Positions 35,798 to 45,580 of a stretch of 64,000 bases of DNA are shown piece by piece (position 1 is the first letter of the stretch; every line of letters begins with the position of its first letter). Source of the stretch: an uncultured Clostridia bacterium (lineage in GTDB: Bacteria; Bacillota; Clostridia; Christensenellales; Pumilibacteraceae). The position numbers and the translations under genes are program-made. The notes under the pieces were generated by a model. That model was given only the letters and a program-made list of their open reading frames with translations. It was not told where the DNA came from and ran no database searches. The DNA is taken from the NCBI GenBank assembly GCA_944362615.1, contig CALVTM010000002.1, forward strand, positions 62,001 through 126,000. The letters run 5' to 3'.

Positions 35798-38030
35798 TCT
35801 TTTCCTCCTCGGTCTTTTTTGCCGAGTAATTGCAATCCTTATCCGAGCATCTGTAATATATGCCGTCTTTTTTTACTTTTTCAAGAAGCATGCTTCCGCA
35901 TTCGGGACACTTTTTATCCGTCGGTTTATCAGTAACCGAGAACGTACATTCAGGATATCCCGTGCAACCGTAAAATACACTCTTCCGGTAATTTATACGG
36001 CGCAGAGGTTTTCCACACAACGGACAAGGAGGAAGAGGCTCTTCCTCTCCGTATTCCTTAGTATTCTTACACTTGGGGTAGTTCGGGCAGGCAAGGAATT
36101 TACCGCGCGCACCCGTCTTTACCACCATTCGTGCTCCGCACTTTTCACAGATCACGTCCGTCTCAACGACGGGCTCTTCCGCTTTAACTTTTATATTACC
36201 GTTTTCGTCCAGCTGCTTGGTATTTTTGCACTTCGGATATGCGGAGCAAGCAAGGAACTTTCCGTAACGTCCTTCCCTGATGACCATATCCGCACCGCAT
36301 TTATCACACTTATACTCAGTAACCTGAGCAGGCGCCTTCATCTTATATCCATCCCCCATTGCTTTTTCCAGCTCTTTTTCAAAGCCGTTATAAAACTCAC
36401 CTATCAGCTGCTGCCATACCTTTCCGCCTTCCTCAATCGTATCCAATTTGGATTCCATATCGGCAGTGAATTTGACATCCATTATATCCGGAAAGTACAT
36501 AAGCAGCATGTCGCACACCTTGCACCCAAGTTCGGTGGGTTTTATCGACTTACCGTCACGCTCGGTATATGCCCTCTTCTCTATCAACGATACCGTAGGC
36601 TGATATGTCGCAGGACGACCTATGCCCTTTTCTTCCATTGCTTTTATCAGCGTAGCTTCGGTATACCTTGCCGGAGGCTTTGTGAATTTCTGCTCATATG
36701 AGTATTCCACAAAATCCGGTCGGTCTCCTTCGCAAAGATCAGGCAGTTTCTTCATGTCGTCATCGTCTTTTTCCTTGTCCTCATACACTTTCGTATATCC
36801 GGGGAAAAGAGGCGTCCTGCCCGTTACTCTGAATCCGTAGTCTCCGCAATCTATCTCAGCCGCCAGTGAATTATACTTAGCTTCACTCATCTGGCTCGCA
36901 AGAAATCTTTCATATATCAGTTTATATAACCTGTAATGGTTGCGCTGAAGCACATCTTTAAGACTGTCCGGCGTGCGATCCACGGATATAGGTCGTATCG
37001 CCTCATGCGCATCCTGCACATTACCTTTACTTGCATAAACATTCGGCTTTTCGGGAATGTAATCAGCTCCGTAGTTTTCAACAATATATTCCCTGGCAGC
37101 CGTCTGCGCTTCCGGTGATACGCGCGTAGAGTCCGTTCTTATATAAGTTATCAGTGCAACTTTGCCTTCACCGGGTATATCGACACCCTCATAAAGCGAC
37201 TGTGCCGCAAGCGACACCTGATTAAGGCTCATGCCGAGTTTATTTATCGCATCCTGCTGCATCGTACTCGTTCTGAACGGAGCGGGTGCATGGGCTTTTG
37301 TGACCGTCTTTTTTACACTGCTTACAATGTACGGTTTTCCGTCCAGTCCGCGTATAGCGTTTTCTACTTCTTCCTTGCTGCTGAGTTTGCACTTCTCACC
37401 CTTGTATGTCGCAAGAGCCGCTTTGATCTTACCGCCGCGCTGCGTAAGGATCGAGTAGAACGGCCAGTATTCCTCGGGTACAAAACTCTGGATCTCACGC
37501 TCACGTTCAACCACAAGCCTGAGAGTAACGCTCTGAACACGACCGGCAGACAGTTTACTCTGTATCTTTCTGCAAAGTATAGGAGATAACTTATAGCCCA
37601 CAAGACGGTCAAGCACTCTGCGTGCCTGCTGTGCGTCTACCAGATTTTTATCAATGACCCTCGGATTTTCAAGCGCTTTTGTTATAGCTTTCTTGGATAT
37701 TTCATTAAACGTGATCCGCGCTTTTTCGGATTCGGGTATTCCGAGAATGTTTGCTATATGCCATGAAATAGCTTCGCCTTCACGATCCGGGTCGGTCGCA
37801 AGGTAAACTTGCTCGGCAGCTTGCGCCGCTTTTTTCAGTTCGGAGACGATCTCCTTTTTATTCGGCATTATAACATAAGTGGGCTTAAAGTTATGCTCCA
37901 CGTCCACGGAAAGCGTCTTTTCGGGCAGATCGCGTACATGACCCATCGTCGCAAACACCTTGAAGTCTTTTCCGAGATATTTCTGTATTGCAGGGCGCTT
38001 GCCCACACCTTCGATAACTAAGAGTTTCAA
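35787..38030 (-). CDS. topA: DNA topoisomerase I (type IA)
   Basis: Relaxes negative supercoils. The 747 residues comprise the TOPRIM domain (ATDPDREGEAISWHI), the active-site Tyr region ALITYIRTDSTRVS, and four C-terminal zinc-binding Topo_C modules (about 585-745; paired CxxC and CxxYPxC-type motifs). The opening reads LLVIEGVGKRPAIQKYLG, where the family has VESPGKAKTI, a mild divergence. The start is TTG at 38030, with TGAGGT 6 nt upstream overlapping the dprA stop. Confidence 0.96.
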   Translation of the reverse strand: MKLLVIEGVGKRPAIQKYLGKDFKVFATMGHVRDLPEKTLSVDVEHNFKPTYVIMPNKKEIVSELKKAAQAAEQVYLATDPDREGEAISWHIANILGIPESEKARITFNEISKKAITKALENPRVIDKNLVDAQQARRVLDRLVGYKLSPILCRKIQSKLSAGRVQSVTLRLVVEREREIQSFVPEEYWPFYSILTQRGGKIKAALATYKGEKCKLSSKEEVENAIRGLDGKPYIVSSVKKTVTKAHAPAPFRTSTMQQDAINKLGMSLNQVSLAAQSLYEGVDIPGEGKVALITYIRTDSTRVSPEAQTAAREYIVENYGADYIPEKPNVYASKGNVQDAHEAIRPISVDRTPDSLKDVLQRNHYRLYKLIYERFLASQMSEAKYNSLAAEIDCGDYGFRVTGRTPLFPGYTKVYEDKEKDDDDMKKLPDLCEGDRPDFVEYSYEQKFTKPPARYTEATLIKAMEEKGIGRPATYQPTVSLIEKRAYTERDGKSIKPTELGCKVCDMLLMYFPDIMDVKFTADMESKLDTIEEGGKVWQQLIGEFYNGFEKELEKAMGDGYKMKAPAQVTEYKCDKCGADMVIREGRYGKFLACSAYPKCKNTKQLDENGNIKVKAEEPVVETDVICEKCGARMVVKTGARGKFLACPNYPKCKNTKEYGEEEPLPPCPLCGKPLRRINYRKSVFYGCTGYPECTFSVTDKPTDKKCPECGSMLLEKVKKDGIYYRCSDKDCNYSAKKTEEEKNAE

Positions 38031-38032
38031 AC

Positions 38033-39094
38033 TTACCTCACGAGCAATGAATAATAATTCATCATTTTTCGTTCAATCAGACCTTCCATTTCCATATCGC
38101 CGAGTAATTCTGCGGTCTCTCCCGCACTCTTCCCGAGCATTGCGGAAATATCATCAAAATGTATATCGCCGTCTCTCAATATTTCTGCAACTGCCGCACG
38201 CTCACCTGTAAGATTCACTGAGTGTGCTGTCAATCTGCTTTCGTATCCCATATCTTCCAGTATGTCGTAAGGCGATGTTGCCGCCGTAGCTCCGCTGCGA
38301 AGCAATCCGTTGGTACCGGCAGACCGCGTGGAATTGACACTGCCCGGAACGGAAAAAACCTGTTTACCCTGCTCGGCTGCAGCGCGGGCGGTTATCAGAG
38401 CGCCGCTCTTTGCTCCCGCTTCCACAACAAGTACTCCGTCCGATATACCGCTCATCAGTCTGTTACGCTCGAAATACACATATTTATTCGCACGCGCGTC
38501 CGGTCTGTACGCACTTATGATCAACAGCCTGTCGCCGGCATCTTTCATATAATCGGGAAGTTCGAATTTATCATGCCCGCAAGCCAGCACGCATATCGCA
38601 TTCCCGCCGGCAGTCAATGCCGATTTAAGCGCATAACTGTCTATTCCGGTGGCATGACCGCTTACTATTACAAATGTTTTTGCCAGTTCTTCCGTCCATT
38701 CAGTCGCAACACGCTTCCCATAATCAGTGGAAGCCCGACTGCCGACTATAGCAAGCGCCGGTTTTGAAAGTAATTCACAATTCCCCTTTACATAAAGTAT
38801 AAACGGAAAATACTTTTCACACTCCGTCAATTTTGCCGGATAACCGTCGTTTCCCGCAACAAGCAGACGCAACTTCTTTCTGCTGACAGAATACAGCTCA
38901 TTATTTATAAGCTCTTCGTCCGCTCTTTGAGCCATACGCTCGTATGCGTTACCGCAAAATTCTCGGAGCTTATCTGACGAAAGATCGGAAATTATATCAC
39001 ACGGAGCACCGTATATATCATGCAAGACATGCTGGCGGCGCAGAGATAACCCACTCGTATGCAACCAATAATATGCCTTGCGTTCATCCTTCAT
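38033..39094 (-). CDS. dprA: DNA-processing protein DprA
   Basis: Loads RecA on incoming single-stranded DNA during transformation. The 353 residues have an N-terminal helical domain, a Rossmann core (ALAIVGSRASTDYGKRVA, SGHATGIDSYALKSAL, VLACG), the ERNRLMSGISDGVLVVEAG block, and a C-terminal winged-helix domain. The family motif GxARGID appears as GHATGID. It overlaps the ComM-like gene by 4 nt. With comEB in the window it hints at competence, but no comE or comG genes are present here. Confidence 0.95.
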   Translation of the reverse strand: MKDERKAYYWLHTSGLSLRRQHVLHDIYGAPCDIISDLSSDKLREFCGNAYERMAQRADEELINNELYSVSRKKLRLLVAGNDGYPAKLTECEKYFPFILYVKGNCELLSKPALAIVGSRASTDYGKRVATEWTEELAKTFVIVSGHATGIDSYALKSALTAGGNAICVLACGHDKFELPDYMKDAGDRLLIISAYRPDARANKYVYFERNRLMSGISDGVLVVEAGAKSGALITARAAAEQGKQVFSVPGSVNSTRSAGTNGLLRSGATAATSPYDILEDMGYESRLTAHSVNLTGERAAVAEILRDGDIHFDDISAMLGKSAGETAELLGDMEMEGLIERKMMNYYSLLVR

Positions 39095-40617
39095 ATTATA
39101 CGACTCCTGTCAAGACTCCGATACTGCACGGCTTCAGCTATGTGTTTCTTAAATATACGATCGGAATGATCAAGATCAGCTATAGTACGCGCAACTTTTA
39201 ATATACGGGTGTAAGCACGTGCGGAAAGCCCCAATCTCGTAAAAGCCGAACGAAGCAGTTTTTCACTGTCTTCGTCTATCGTACAATATTTCTGCACTTC
39301 GGCATTCGTCATCTGAGCGTTACAATGTATCCCGTTGCCCGCAAAACGCACTTGCTGGATCCTGCGCGCTTCATCCACGCGAGCTTTTACGTCTGACGAG
39401 CATTCTCCGTAATCGGAGGATGAAAGTTCGTCGTATGTGACACCGCCTACTTCTATATGCAGATCTATTCTGTCAAGCAGGGGTCCGGAAATGCGTGACA
39501 TATATTTATTTATCTGTGTCGGTGTACAGGTACATTCAGCGTTTTTATTGCCGTAATTGCCGCAAGGACACGGGTTCATACTCGCAACAAGCATGAAGCG
39601 CGCCGGATAATCCACCGAACGCGCGGCACGTGATACCGTTATCCTGCCGTCTTCGACCGGCTGGCGAAGGATCTCCAGAGTCGAACGCGGATATTCGGGG
39701 AGTTCATCAAGAAAAAGTACTCCGTTATGAGCAAGAGATATCTCTCCCGGCCTTGCATTTGCTCCGCCACCGGTGAGCGCTATCCTCGATGCTGTATGAT
39801 GCGGCGATCTGAACGGACGGTAATAAACTATACCATCCCCGTCCAGCATACCCGCTACGCTGTGTATTTTCGTGGTTTCAAGCATTTCTTCCGCACTCAT
39901 GTCCGGAAGTATGGACGGCAGGCATTTGGCAAGCATGGTTTTTCCGCCGCCCGGCGGTCCGATCATAAGCATATTATGACCGCCCGCTGCCGCTATTTCC
40001 ATTGCACGCCGAGCCGCATACTGACCTTTGACGTATCTCAGGTCTTCGCTCTTACGCTTGAGCCCTATGACTTGCGCGGGATCCCGGAACGATACCGGTG
40101 AGGCTTCTGCGCCTTCAAGGTACGCCGCAACATCCCGCAGGTTATTGAACGCATAAACATCTATGCCGGATACGTATGATGCTTCATCCGCGTTGGCGGA
40201 CGGTATTACCGCCCGCCTGTATCCGCGTTCTTTTGCTGCTAATATGATCGGAAGTATTCCGGTTACTTTTCCTATATCGCCGTTAAGCGACAGTTCGCCT
40301 ACGAATATAACATCTTCCGTTCTTTTACACGAAAGCTGCTCAGTTGCACAAAGAATGCCCAGCGCTATCGGAAGATCAAATGCCGACCCTTCTTTACGCA
40401 TATCGGCGGGCGCAAGATTTACGGTTATACGCTGAGGAGAAAGTCTGAAGCCGCTGTTTTTCAGCGCACTCCTTACCCGCTCTTTAGACTCTTTAGTAGC
40501 GGTGTCGGGCAGACCCACAATGTCCATCCCGGGCAATCCGCTCCCGATGTCTATCTCTACGGAAATAACATAACCGTCAATGCCGCTTAACCCGAAACTG
40601 TTTATTTTCGCAAGCAT
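39091..40617 (-). CDS. YifB/ComM family Mg-chelatase-like AAA+ ATPase
   Basis: A 508-residue protein with an N-terminal ChlI-like domain (GLPGMDIVGLPDTATKESKE), a central AAA+ domain with Walker A IGPPGGGKTMLAKCLP and Walker B GVLFLDELPEY, and a C-terminal Mg_chelatase_C domain. The family includes ComM, a branch-migration helicase in natural transformation. It is translationally coupled to dprA, the usual partner. An AAGGGG site lies upstream of the ATG. Confidence 0.95.
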   Translation of the reverse strand: MLAKINSFGLSGIDGYVISVEIDIGSGLPGMDIVGLPDTATKESKERVRSALKNSGFRLSPQRITVNLAPADMRKEGSAFDLPIALGILCATEQLSCKRTEDVIFVGELSLNGDIGKVTGILPIILAAKERGYRRAVIPSANADEASYVSGIDVYAFNNLRDVAAYLEGAEASPVSFRDPAQVIGLKRKSEDLRYVKGQYAARRAMEIAAAGGHNMLMIGPPGGGKTMLAKCLPSILPDMSAEEMLETTKIHSVAGMLDGDGIVYYRPFRSPHHTASRIALTGGGANARPGEISLAHNGVLFLDELPEYPRSTLEILRQPVEDGRITVSRAARSVDYPARFMLVASMNPCPCGNYGNKNAECTCTPTQINKYMSRISGPLLDRIDLHIEVGGVTYDELSSSDYGECSSDVKARVDEARRIQQVRFAGNGIHCNAQMTNAEVQKYCTIDEDSEKLLRSAFTRLGLSARAYTRILKVARTIADLDHSDRIFKKHIAEAVQYRSLDRSRII

Positions 40618-40655
40618 TATTTCCCCTTATCTTATAGTTATTCCGAAGATCGGCT

Positions 40656-42200
40656 TCAGCTTCTTACCCAGTTGCCCATGCACTCGCCGAAACTTGCCGT
40701 ACGGTCCGTTATAAATTCCTTTCTGCGCTTTGCTACCGTGATATCAAGAACTGCTACCGCGTAGTAAATATGCACGAGAACGGTAAATACGGAAAGCAAT
40801 ATGGAGAATACTCCTACGGCTCCGCCTGCAACCGCCATGTTATTTGCATCGGCATCCGTTATAAGATCGCCGGATATCATTCCGCCGCAATACAACGAAA
40901 GCAAAGCGTTGATGACTACAAACAACGATGTTGCCGCAAATACCTTGAGTATGCGTCTGTCTTTTGTCGCAATGTATGCAGGCAAAGTAAGTACAAGCGC
41001 AGGTACAAGAGACCACTCATTTGAGCCCATCATATATACGGCAGCAGTAAATGCCATAAACGAAGCAATGAGAACGAGATTTGCACGGTTGTGCTTCATC
41101 AGATAGAACACTATCGTAAATACAGCCGTCATTGCCGAGAATATTACCGCAAACAGAACAAGGTTGAACTGAGGTCCGAGCGATGCAAAGTTATTGGTTA
41201 TTACAGTATAAATGCTGAGTCCGTTAGTAGTGTAGTGAGATATAGCAGAGCTGTCCGACGTGAAAGGCATTACGAAAAGTCTGTTGTATACTTCCGCAAG
41301 ACCTACGCTGCCATCCGCATAGTACGCCGGCAAGCTGAGCAGATACATAAGAGCAAAACCTATTATAATACACAGCGGAGCGTAAAATACGTTGGAATAT
41401 GCGGAATCACGCATTACCGAGTCGAAAGAGGGCTTTGCCTTTACGATATTAATTACGGATTTTACTATGGAGTATACCGCATAGAAGCCTACTACCGGAA
41501 CCACGAATACCGCATACGAGCTGACAAGACAACTTACACTTGCAGCCACGCACATTCCGAACATGTTCTTGGAAAGCACAAACCAGAACGTAACGACAAG
41601 CGCAAGCGCAAGTATGATCATTTCCGATCCCCATACAGACGACATTACAAAAGTAAGCGGGTTAAGGAAATAAAGTACGGAAACGGCAATTGCAACATAA
41701 CGGTTGCAATACTTTACCGCAAGCGCATATATGACTCCGGCAAGGGCTATATCCGCAAGAAGGAAGGGCAACTTCATGAAAAGCTGCATCGCAATATCCG
41801 CCTGTACAAGACCCATGGATCTTCCCCATCCCACGAATAATGCGTAAAGATATCCGATTATCGGAGATAAGGAACGATAAGAAGTGAATCCGGTAAAACC
41901 GTCGCCATCCACTACTCTACCCGCAATGTCGTATGCCGTCTCATAATTCGGACCGTAACCTTTTATCGTAAAAGTCAGAATGAGTCTGACAACGATACCG
42001 ACCGCGAGTATTATAAAGAAAACGTGTATGGGCTTGATACTGCCGACAGACTCGGTTTCTTCGTTTTTAAGTGCGTGATACTTACCGATAAGAAATACGG
42101 AAACAAGTGAGATCGCTGCAGTCAAAATGACAAAAAGCACGATCAGCACTATGTTCGCCGCCATTATATCGGTGTTAATTTCTGAGATGTTGCTGAACAA
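40656..42200 (-). CDS. Multi-spanning membrane protein, probable GT-C-type glycosyltransferase
   Basis: Integral membrane protein of 514 residues with about 12 hydrophobic helices. The start is taken as TTG at 42200 because GGAGG lies 5 nt upstream; a GTG at 42221 has no such site. After two helices comes a loop (GYGPNYETAYDIAGRVVDG) with acidic residues, then YRSLSPIIGYLYALFVGWG, a layout like polyprenyl-phosphate-dependent GT-C mannosyltransferases, although the acidic active-site motif is not classical. It sits alone between rplS and the ComM-like gene. Glycosyl transfer is inference; a flippase-like or unknown role is possible. Confidence 0.55.
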   Translation of the reverse strand: MFSNISEINTDIMAANIVLIVLFVILTAAISLVSVFLIGKYHALKNEETESVGSIKPIHVFFIILAVGIVVRLILTFTIKGYGPNYETAYDIAGRVVDGDGFTGFTSYRSLSPIIGYLYALFVGWGRSMGLVQADIAMQLFMKLPFLLADIALAGVIYALAVKYCNRYVAIAVSVLYFLNPLTFVMSSVWGSEMIILALALVVTFWFVLSKNMFGMCVAASVSCLVSSYAVFVVPVVGFYAVYSIVKSVINIVKAKPSFDSVMRDSAYSNVFYAPLCIIIGFALMYLLSLPAYYADGSVGLAEVYNRLFVMPFTSDSSAISHYTTNGLSIYTVITNNFASLGPQFNLVLFAVIFSAMTAVFTIVFYLMKHNRANLVLIASFMAFTAAVYMMGSNEWSLVPALVLTLPAYIATKDRRILKVFAATSLFVVINALLSLYCGGMISGDLITDADANNMAVAGGAVGVFSILLSVFTVLVHIYYAVAVLDITVAKRRKEFITDRTASFGECMGNWVRS

Positions 42201-42223
42201 ATCAACCTCCGGAAAAAGCACGA

Positions 42224-42250
42224 AAAGAGTTTGGGGAGCCCAAACTCTTT
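42224..42250 (-). terminator. Terminator after rplS
   Basis: Perfect 12-bp stem AAAGAGTTTGGG/CCCAAACTCTTT with a 3-nt loop, directly after the rplS stop on the minus strand. The T-run after it is broken (TTTTCGTGC), so read-through into the membrane protein gene is plausible. Confidence 0.82.
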
Positions 42251-42257
42251 CGTACCT

Positions 42258-42602
42258 TTATTTTGCTTCTTTGAGCTTCGCGGCTTTGCCGGAAAGCTTT
42301 CTAAGGTAATAAAGTTTAGCCCTGCGTACCCTGCCCTTTCTTACAACTTCAACTTTCTCGATACGAGGCGAGTGAATGGGGAAAGAACGCTCGATACCTA
42401 CGCCGAAAGACACTCTTCTTACGATGAACGTCTCTCTGAGACCGCCGTTTTTACGTGCGATTACCGTACCTTCGAACGCCTGCAGACGCTCTCTGTTACC
42501 CTCGACGACCTTAACGTATACTTTTACGACGTCGCCCACTTCGAACTGAGGTACATTTTCTTTCATGTACTCTTTTTCGATTTCATTGATCAAATTACTC
42601 AT
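42258..42602 (-). CDS. rplS: 50S ribosomal protein L19
   Basis: Ribosomal protein L19, 114 residues, at the interface of the two subunits. Motifs include [22 protein letters not shown] (split: [12 protein letters not shown]), [30 protein letters not shown] and [25 protein letters not shown] (shown in part as RRAKLYYLR). It is detached from its usual trmD partner and has its own promoter and a structured leader. Confidence 0.97.
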   Translation of the reverse strand: MSNLINEIEKEYMKENVPQFEVGDVVKVYVKVVEGNRERLQAFEGTVIARKNGGLRETFIVRRVSFGVGIERSFPIHSPRIEKVEVVRKGRVRRAKLYYLRKLSGKAAKLKEAK

Positions 42603-42623
42603 GACCTACTCCTATAATTTCAT

Positions 42624-42663
42624 ATGTGTTCACGATGCAATCTCCTGCATCGGCGGACCACAT
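42624..42663 (-). promoter_or_regulatory. Structured leader of rplS (candidate L19 autoregulatory leader)
   Basis: A nested hairpin in the rplS 5' untranslated region: outer ATGTG/CACAT (42624-42628 with 42659-42663) and inner perfect 7-bp CGATGCA/TGCATCG with a 6-nt loop (42633-42652). L19 leaders are known in low-GC Gram-positives. The match to that motif is by position and general shape only. Confidence 0.5.
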
Positions 42664-42678
42664 AAGTCACTAACGGAA

Positions 42679-42707
42679 AGTTTATCATAAATAATTGCTG
42701 TTAGCAA
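42679..42707 (-). promoter_or_regulatory. Sigma-A-type promoter for rplS
   Basis: TTGCTA, 17-nt spacer, TAAACT on the minus strand, placing the start near 42672, just before the leader hairpin. The rest of 42708-42851 is AT-rich with no gene seen. Confidence 0.6.
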
Positions 42708-42851
42708 GCGATTTTAACTCACTTTCGGCAAAATTTATCATTAAAATTTCCCATTATATATAATTGCATTTATACCGGACATATAAACGCAAACCGAAGT
42801 GCGCATCACATAAAAACCAAATTACACAAAACCGACAGCTTATCCGGTTTT

Positions 42852-45464
42852 TTAGGATAAAAACGTTTTTTCCAAAGCGGCAGGAATCGCAATGCCGTTA
42901 CAAATGATCAGCTCTTTATCGTCCAGCCCGTAAACGAATTTATCCGCTCCCGAAACCGCTGTTGCATCCGCATCAGATGAACCGGGCATGCCGTTGATTA
43001 CCGAATTCTCTCCGTAACTGTTTTCCGTAACGGTACCGCTTACAAGCGCAAAAACATCTTTTTGCACTGTATCCGGATCTGTTTCTTCAGTTATAACAAT
43101 GCCGGTTTCCGAATAACAGTTCGAAATATAAGAACTATGCAAATCAACCGCAAATCCGGCAACTTTGACAGCTTCTCCGCTTACGCTTATGTCTGAGTAT
43201 GAACAGCATTTATTTATGTTCCCATAGTAGCATCCGCCTGCAAAACCTCCGGCATTCAGAACTGAAGCCGCAGTTACTGTTATTTGCACGTCCGATACGC
43301 AATTTACCATACTGCCGTATAAATTGCTGTCGCCTATCGTTCCTGCGACTCCGCCGGCATTCACTTCGCCTGCAGACCTTATCGTCACGGTACCCGTTAC
43401 CATACATCCGCTGATCGCTGTTTTCTTTACGGTACCCGCAAGTATTCCGGCGGATAATGCCGAAGTATCATCGGTTAAGGAAATTGTGATCCTGCAATCA
43501 CGGATATAAAGGTTTTTGACTGCGGCGACAAGATCTCCGCCGCCTGTTCCGGCTATCGCTCCGAACAGTCCTGCCGATACATGATTTTTTCTGGTCACCG
43601 AATCAAATTCTTTTTCTGCTGAGTCAATATAAAGTCCGGTTATTTTATGACCATTGCCGTCAAAATTTCCTGCAAACGCATACTTATCGTCGGTCCCGTC
43701 GGATGAATAATGCCCTGTCCCTATCGGAGTCCACGGAATGCCGTTCAGATCGATATCTTCAGCTAAAATAAAATATCTTCCCGCATATCTCTCACCGGAA
43801 TTAACCGATGCTGAAAGATAAGCAAGCTCAGACGCATCGGTTATCACATAAGGATCCTCTGCCGTTCCGGTACCTGCGCTGAATCCGTCCGAAACGCTTC
43901 CGTCCCATGCGTTCGTCAATGTTTTGCCACACACTATACATGATCCGTCAATAAACTCATGCTCCGTCGTTTTATACGGCATTCCGCACACCGTACAGAT
44001 ATGGTCATAACCGTAAGTATGTCCGGTATGTTCATAATCGCAGATATCGCACACATGCTCACTGCCGTAAATATGCTCTTTCGATCCGTATTCATATCCG
44101 CATATTATGCAAGTGTGCGTTTCATCAAAAACATGTTCGGCTGAAGATGCACTGTTCCCACAGATCATACATATATGGCTCTCATCATATTCATGCGCGC
44201 ATATCTGTCCGCACATTATACATTCTCCGTCTACAAAATCATGCTCAGTTTCCTCATGACCGCACACTGTGCATATATGACTGCCGGAATAAGTATGGCC
44301 TTTAATCGGACTATGTGCACCGCAGATCCGGCATAAATGATCTTCACCATACTGATGTGACGGATCTGACCATTTTGCATACAGATCAGTATTTCCGTTA
44401 TCCGGAGAAAGAGATATTACCCTTTCGGAATATCCGGGATCGGTATACCACCCTTCAAACGTATAACAGTCACGATGAGGATCGCTTAAAATAATCTGCG
44501 ACATATCCGCATTAAATACTTCCGGATTATACGATGAATTCAATCCGCCGTTCAGATGATATGTTATCGTATAATTCACCGCCATATATGTGGCGACAAA
44601 TACGGTATCTCCATACAAAGTGTACGGCATCGTCACGGCAGCACCGTCAACACTCCAACCTGTAAACACATAATGCTTCCTGCCCACCTCAGGTGCATTC
44701 ACTTCGCTGAGAGCTTCAGCACTGCCCGAAGAGATCGTTACACCATCAGAAACAAATGAATACGTATATGTCATTTTTTCATATATCGCCGTAAATTCAA
44801 CGTCTTTTATCAGAGTATACGGAAATTCAGCTATACCTTCTCCGTCATACCATCCTATAAATCTGTAATGCTCAATTACGGAAGGTTCAGGCGCCGTTAT
44901 TTCCGTCAATGCATTTTCCGCGCCTATGACCGGCAATGCGGATACTCCGTCCGAAAATGAATAGGAATATACATTTATATCATACTCGGATATAAACCTT
45001 ATATCACTTTCCGGCGTATATGGAAATTCAACATAAAAGCCGTCTGCCGACCAGCCCGTAAATTCATAATGCTCGTGCTCTGAGTGATCAGGTGCACTTT
45101 TAATGCTGTCACCTTCCTCTATCTCTCCGCTCCATAAGATCTTCTCTGTCACTCCGTCCACAAACTCCACAGTAAAAAATTCCGGCTCCGGCTCATCATC
45201 AGGCTCAGGTTCAGGCTCAGGCTCAGGTTCAGGTTCAGGTTCGGGTTCAGGTTCGGGCTCGGGTTCGGGTTCGGGCTCGGGTTCGGGCTCAGGCTCGGGT
45301 TCGGGCTCAGGCTCGTCATTATCTCCGGGCTGCTCAAGCGGAGTTTCGATAACCGGATCTTGACCGCTGTCTTTTGTTAGAATAAAAAAGACCATTATCG
45401 CCGCAAGAGCTATAATTATGATCGCTTCAATTGCTGCAATAATGATCACTGCTTTGTTCTTCAT
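42852..45464 (-). CDS. Large surface/membrane-anchored protein: EP-rich stalk, InlB-like repeats, CxxC repeats, GLUG-like domain
   Basis: An 870-residue protein. Residues about 5-29 are a single hydrophobic anchor without an evident cleavage site. About 50-90 is a Glu-Pro dipeptide stalk. About 96-370 holds four InlB/Listeria-Bacteroides-type beta repeats (HYEFTGWSADG, HYRFIGWYDGEG, HYVFTGWSVDG, CYTFEGWYTDPG). About 372-510 holds eight consecutive CxxC units, mostly of the form H-x-C-x2-C-G. About 515-850 is a beta-helix-like region with FAGNFDGNGHKITGLYI and repeated AGGxAG blocks, like GLUG adhesin repeats. There is no LPxTG motif. It is probably exported and displayed for adhesion. A GGGAG site precedes the ATG. 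Low-complexity repeats suggest rapid length variation. Confidence 0.8.
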   Translation of the reverse strand: MKNKAVIIIAAIEAIIIIALAAIMVFFILTKDSGQDPVIETPLEQPGDNDEPEPEPEPEPEPEPEPEPEPEPEPEPEPEPEPEPEPEPDDEPEPEFFTVEFVDGVTEKILWSGEIEEGDSIKSAPDHSEHEHYEFTGWSADGFYVEFPYTPESDIRFISEYDINVYSYSFSDGVSALPVIGAENALTEITAPEPSVIEHYRFIGWYDGEGIAEFPYTLIKDVEFTAIYEKMTYTYSFVSDGVTISSGSAEALSEVNAPEVGRKHYVFTGWSVDGAAVTMPYTLYGDTVFVATYMAVNYTITYHLNGGLNSSYNPEVFNADMSQIILSDPHRDCYTFEGWYTDPGYSERVISLSPDNGNTDLYAKWSDPSHQYGEDHLCRICGAHSPIKGHTYSGSHICTVCGHEETEHDFVDGECIMCGQICAHEYDESHICMICGNSASSAEHVFDETHTCIICGYEYGSKEHIYGSEHVCDICDYEHTGHTYGYDHICTVCGMPYKTTEHEFIDGSCIVCGKTLTNAWDGSVSDGFSAGTGTAEDPYVITDASELAYLSASVNSGERYAGRYFILAEDIDLNGIPWTPIGTGHYSSDGTDDKYAFAGNFDGNGHKITGLYIDSAEKEFDSVTRKNHVSAGLFGAIAGTGGGDLVAAVKNLYIRDCRITISLTDDTSALSAGILAGTVKKTAISGCMVTGTVTIRSAGEVNAGGVAGTIGDSNLYGSMVNCVSDVQITVTAASVLNAGGFAGGCYYGNINKCCSYSDISVSGEAVKVAGFAVDLHSSYISNCYSETGIVITEETDPDTVQKDVFALVSGTVTENSYGENSVINGMPGSSDADATAVSGADKFVYGLDDKELIICNGIAIPAALEKTFLS
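45202..45315 (-). repeat. Hexanucleotide tandem repeat (19 units) coding the Glu-Pro stalk
   Basis: Nineteen uninterrupted hexamers, consensus GARCCY on the coding (minus) strand, within the 870-residue surface protein gene. Units vary only at two synonymous positions, so every unit encodes Glu-Pro. Length change by slippage would keep the frame. Confidence 0.92.
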
Positions 45465-45580
45465 CTTTTCTCCCGGATAGATTTTCTTTTGTATGTAATC
45501 TGACGCATGTATGTAGCATTTATATTGAACTTGTCGTTAAATTAATAAAGTCGCACAGCTGACGCAATGCGACCCGTATA

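Noticed and set aside
35637-36701. 354-codon open frame on the plus strand
   Set aside because: Antisense to topA and trmFO; no recognisable domain and composition typical of a complement shadow.
41091-41840. 249-codon open frame on the plus strand, Tyr/Arg/His-rich
   Set aside because: Antisense to the hydrophobic helices of the GT-C-like protein; composition is the complement of membrane-protein codons.
45202-45315. Possible CRISPR or VNTR outside genes
   Set aside because: Units are 6 nt without spacers and in frame in a coding sequence, so it is a coding tandem repeat.
45103-45363. Gly-Ser repeat open frame on the plus strand
   Set aside because: It is the complement of the Glu-Pro hexamer array; the minus-strand frame is part of a long intact protein.
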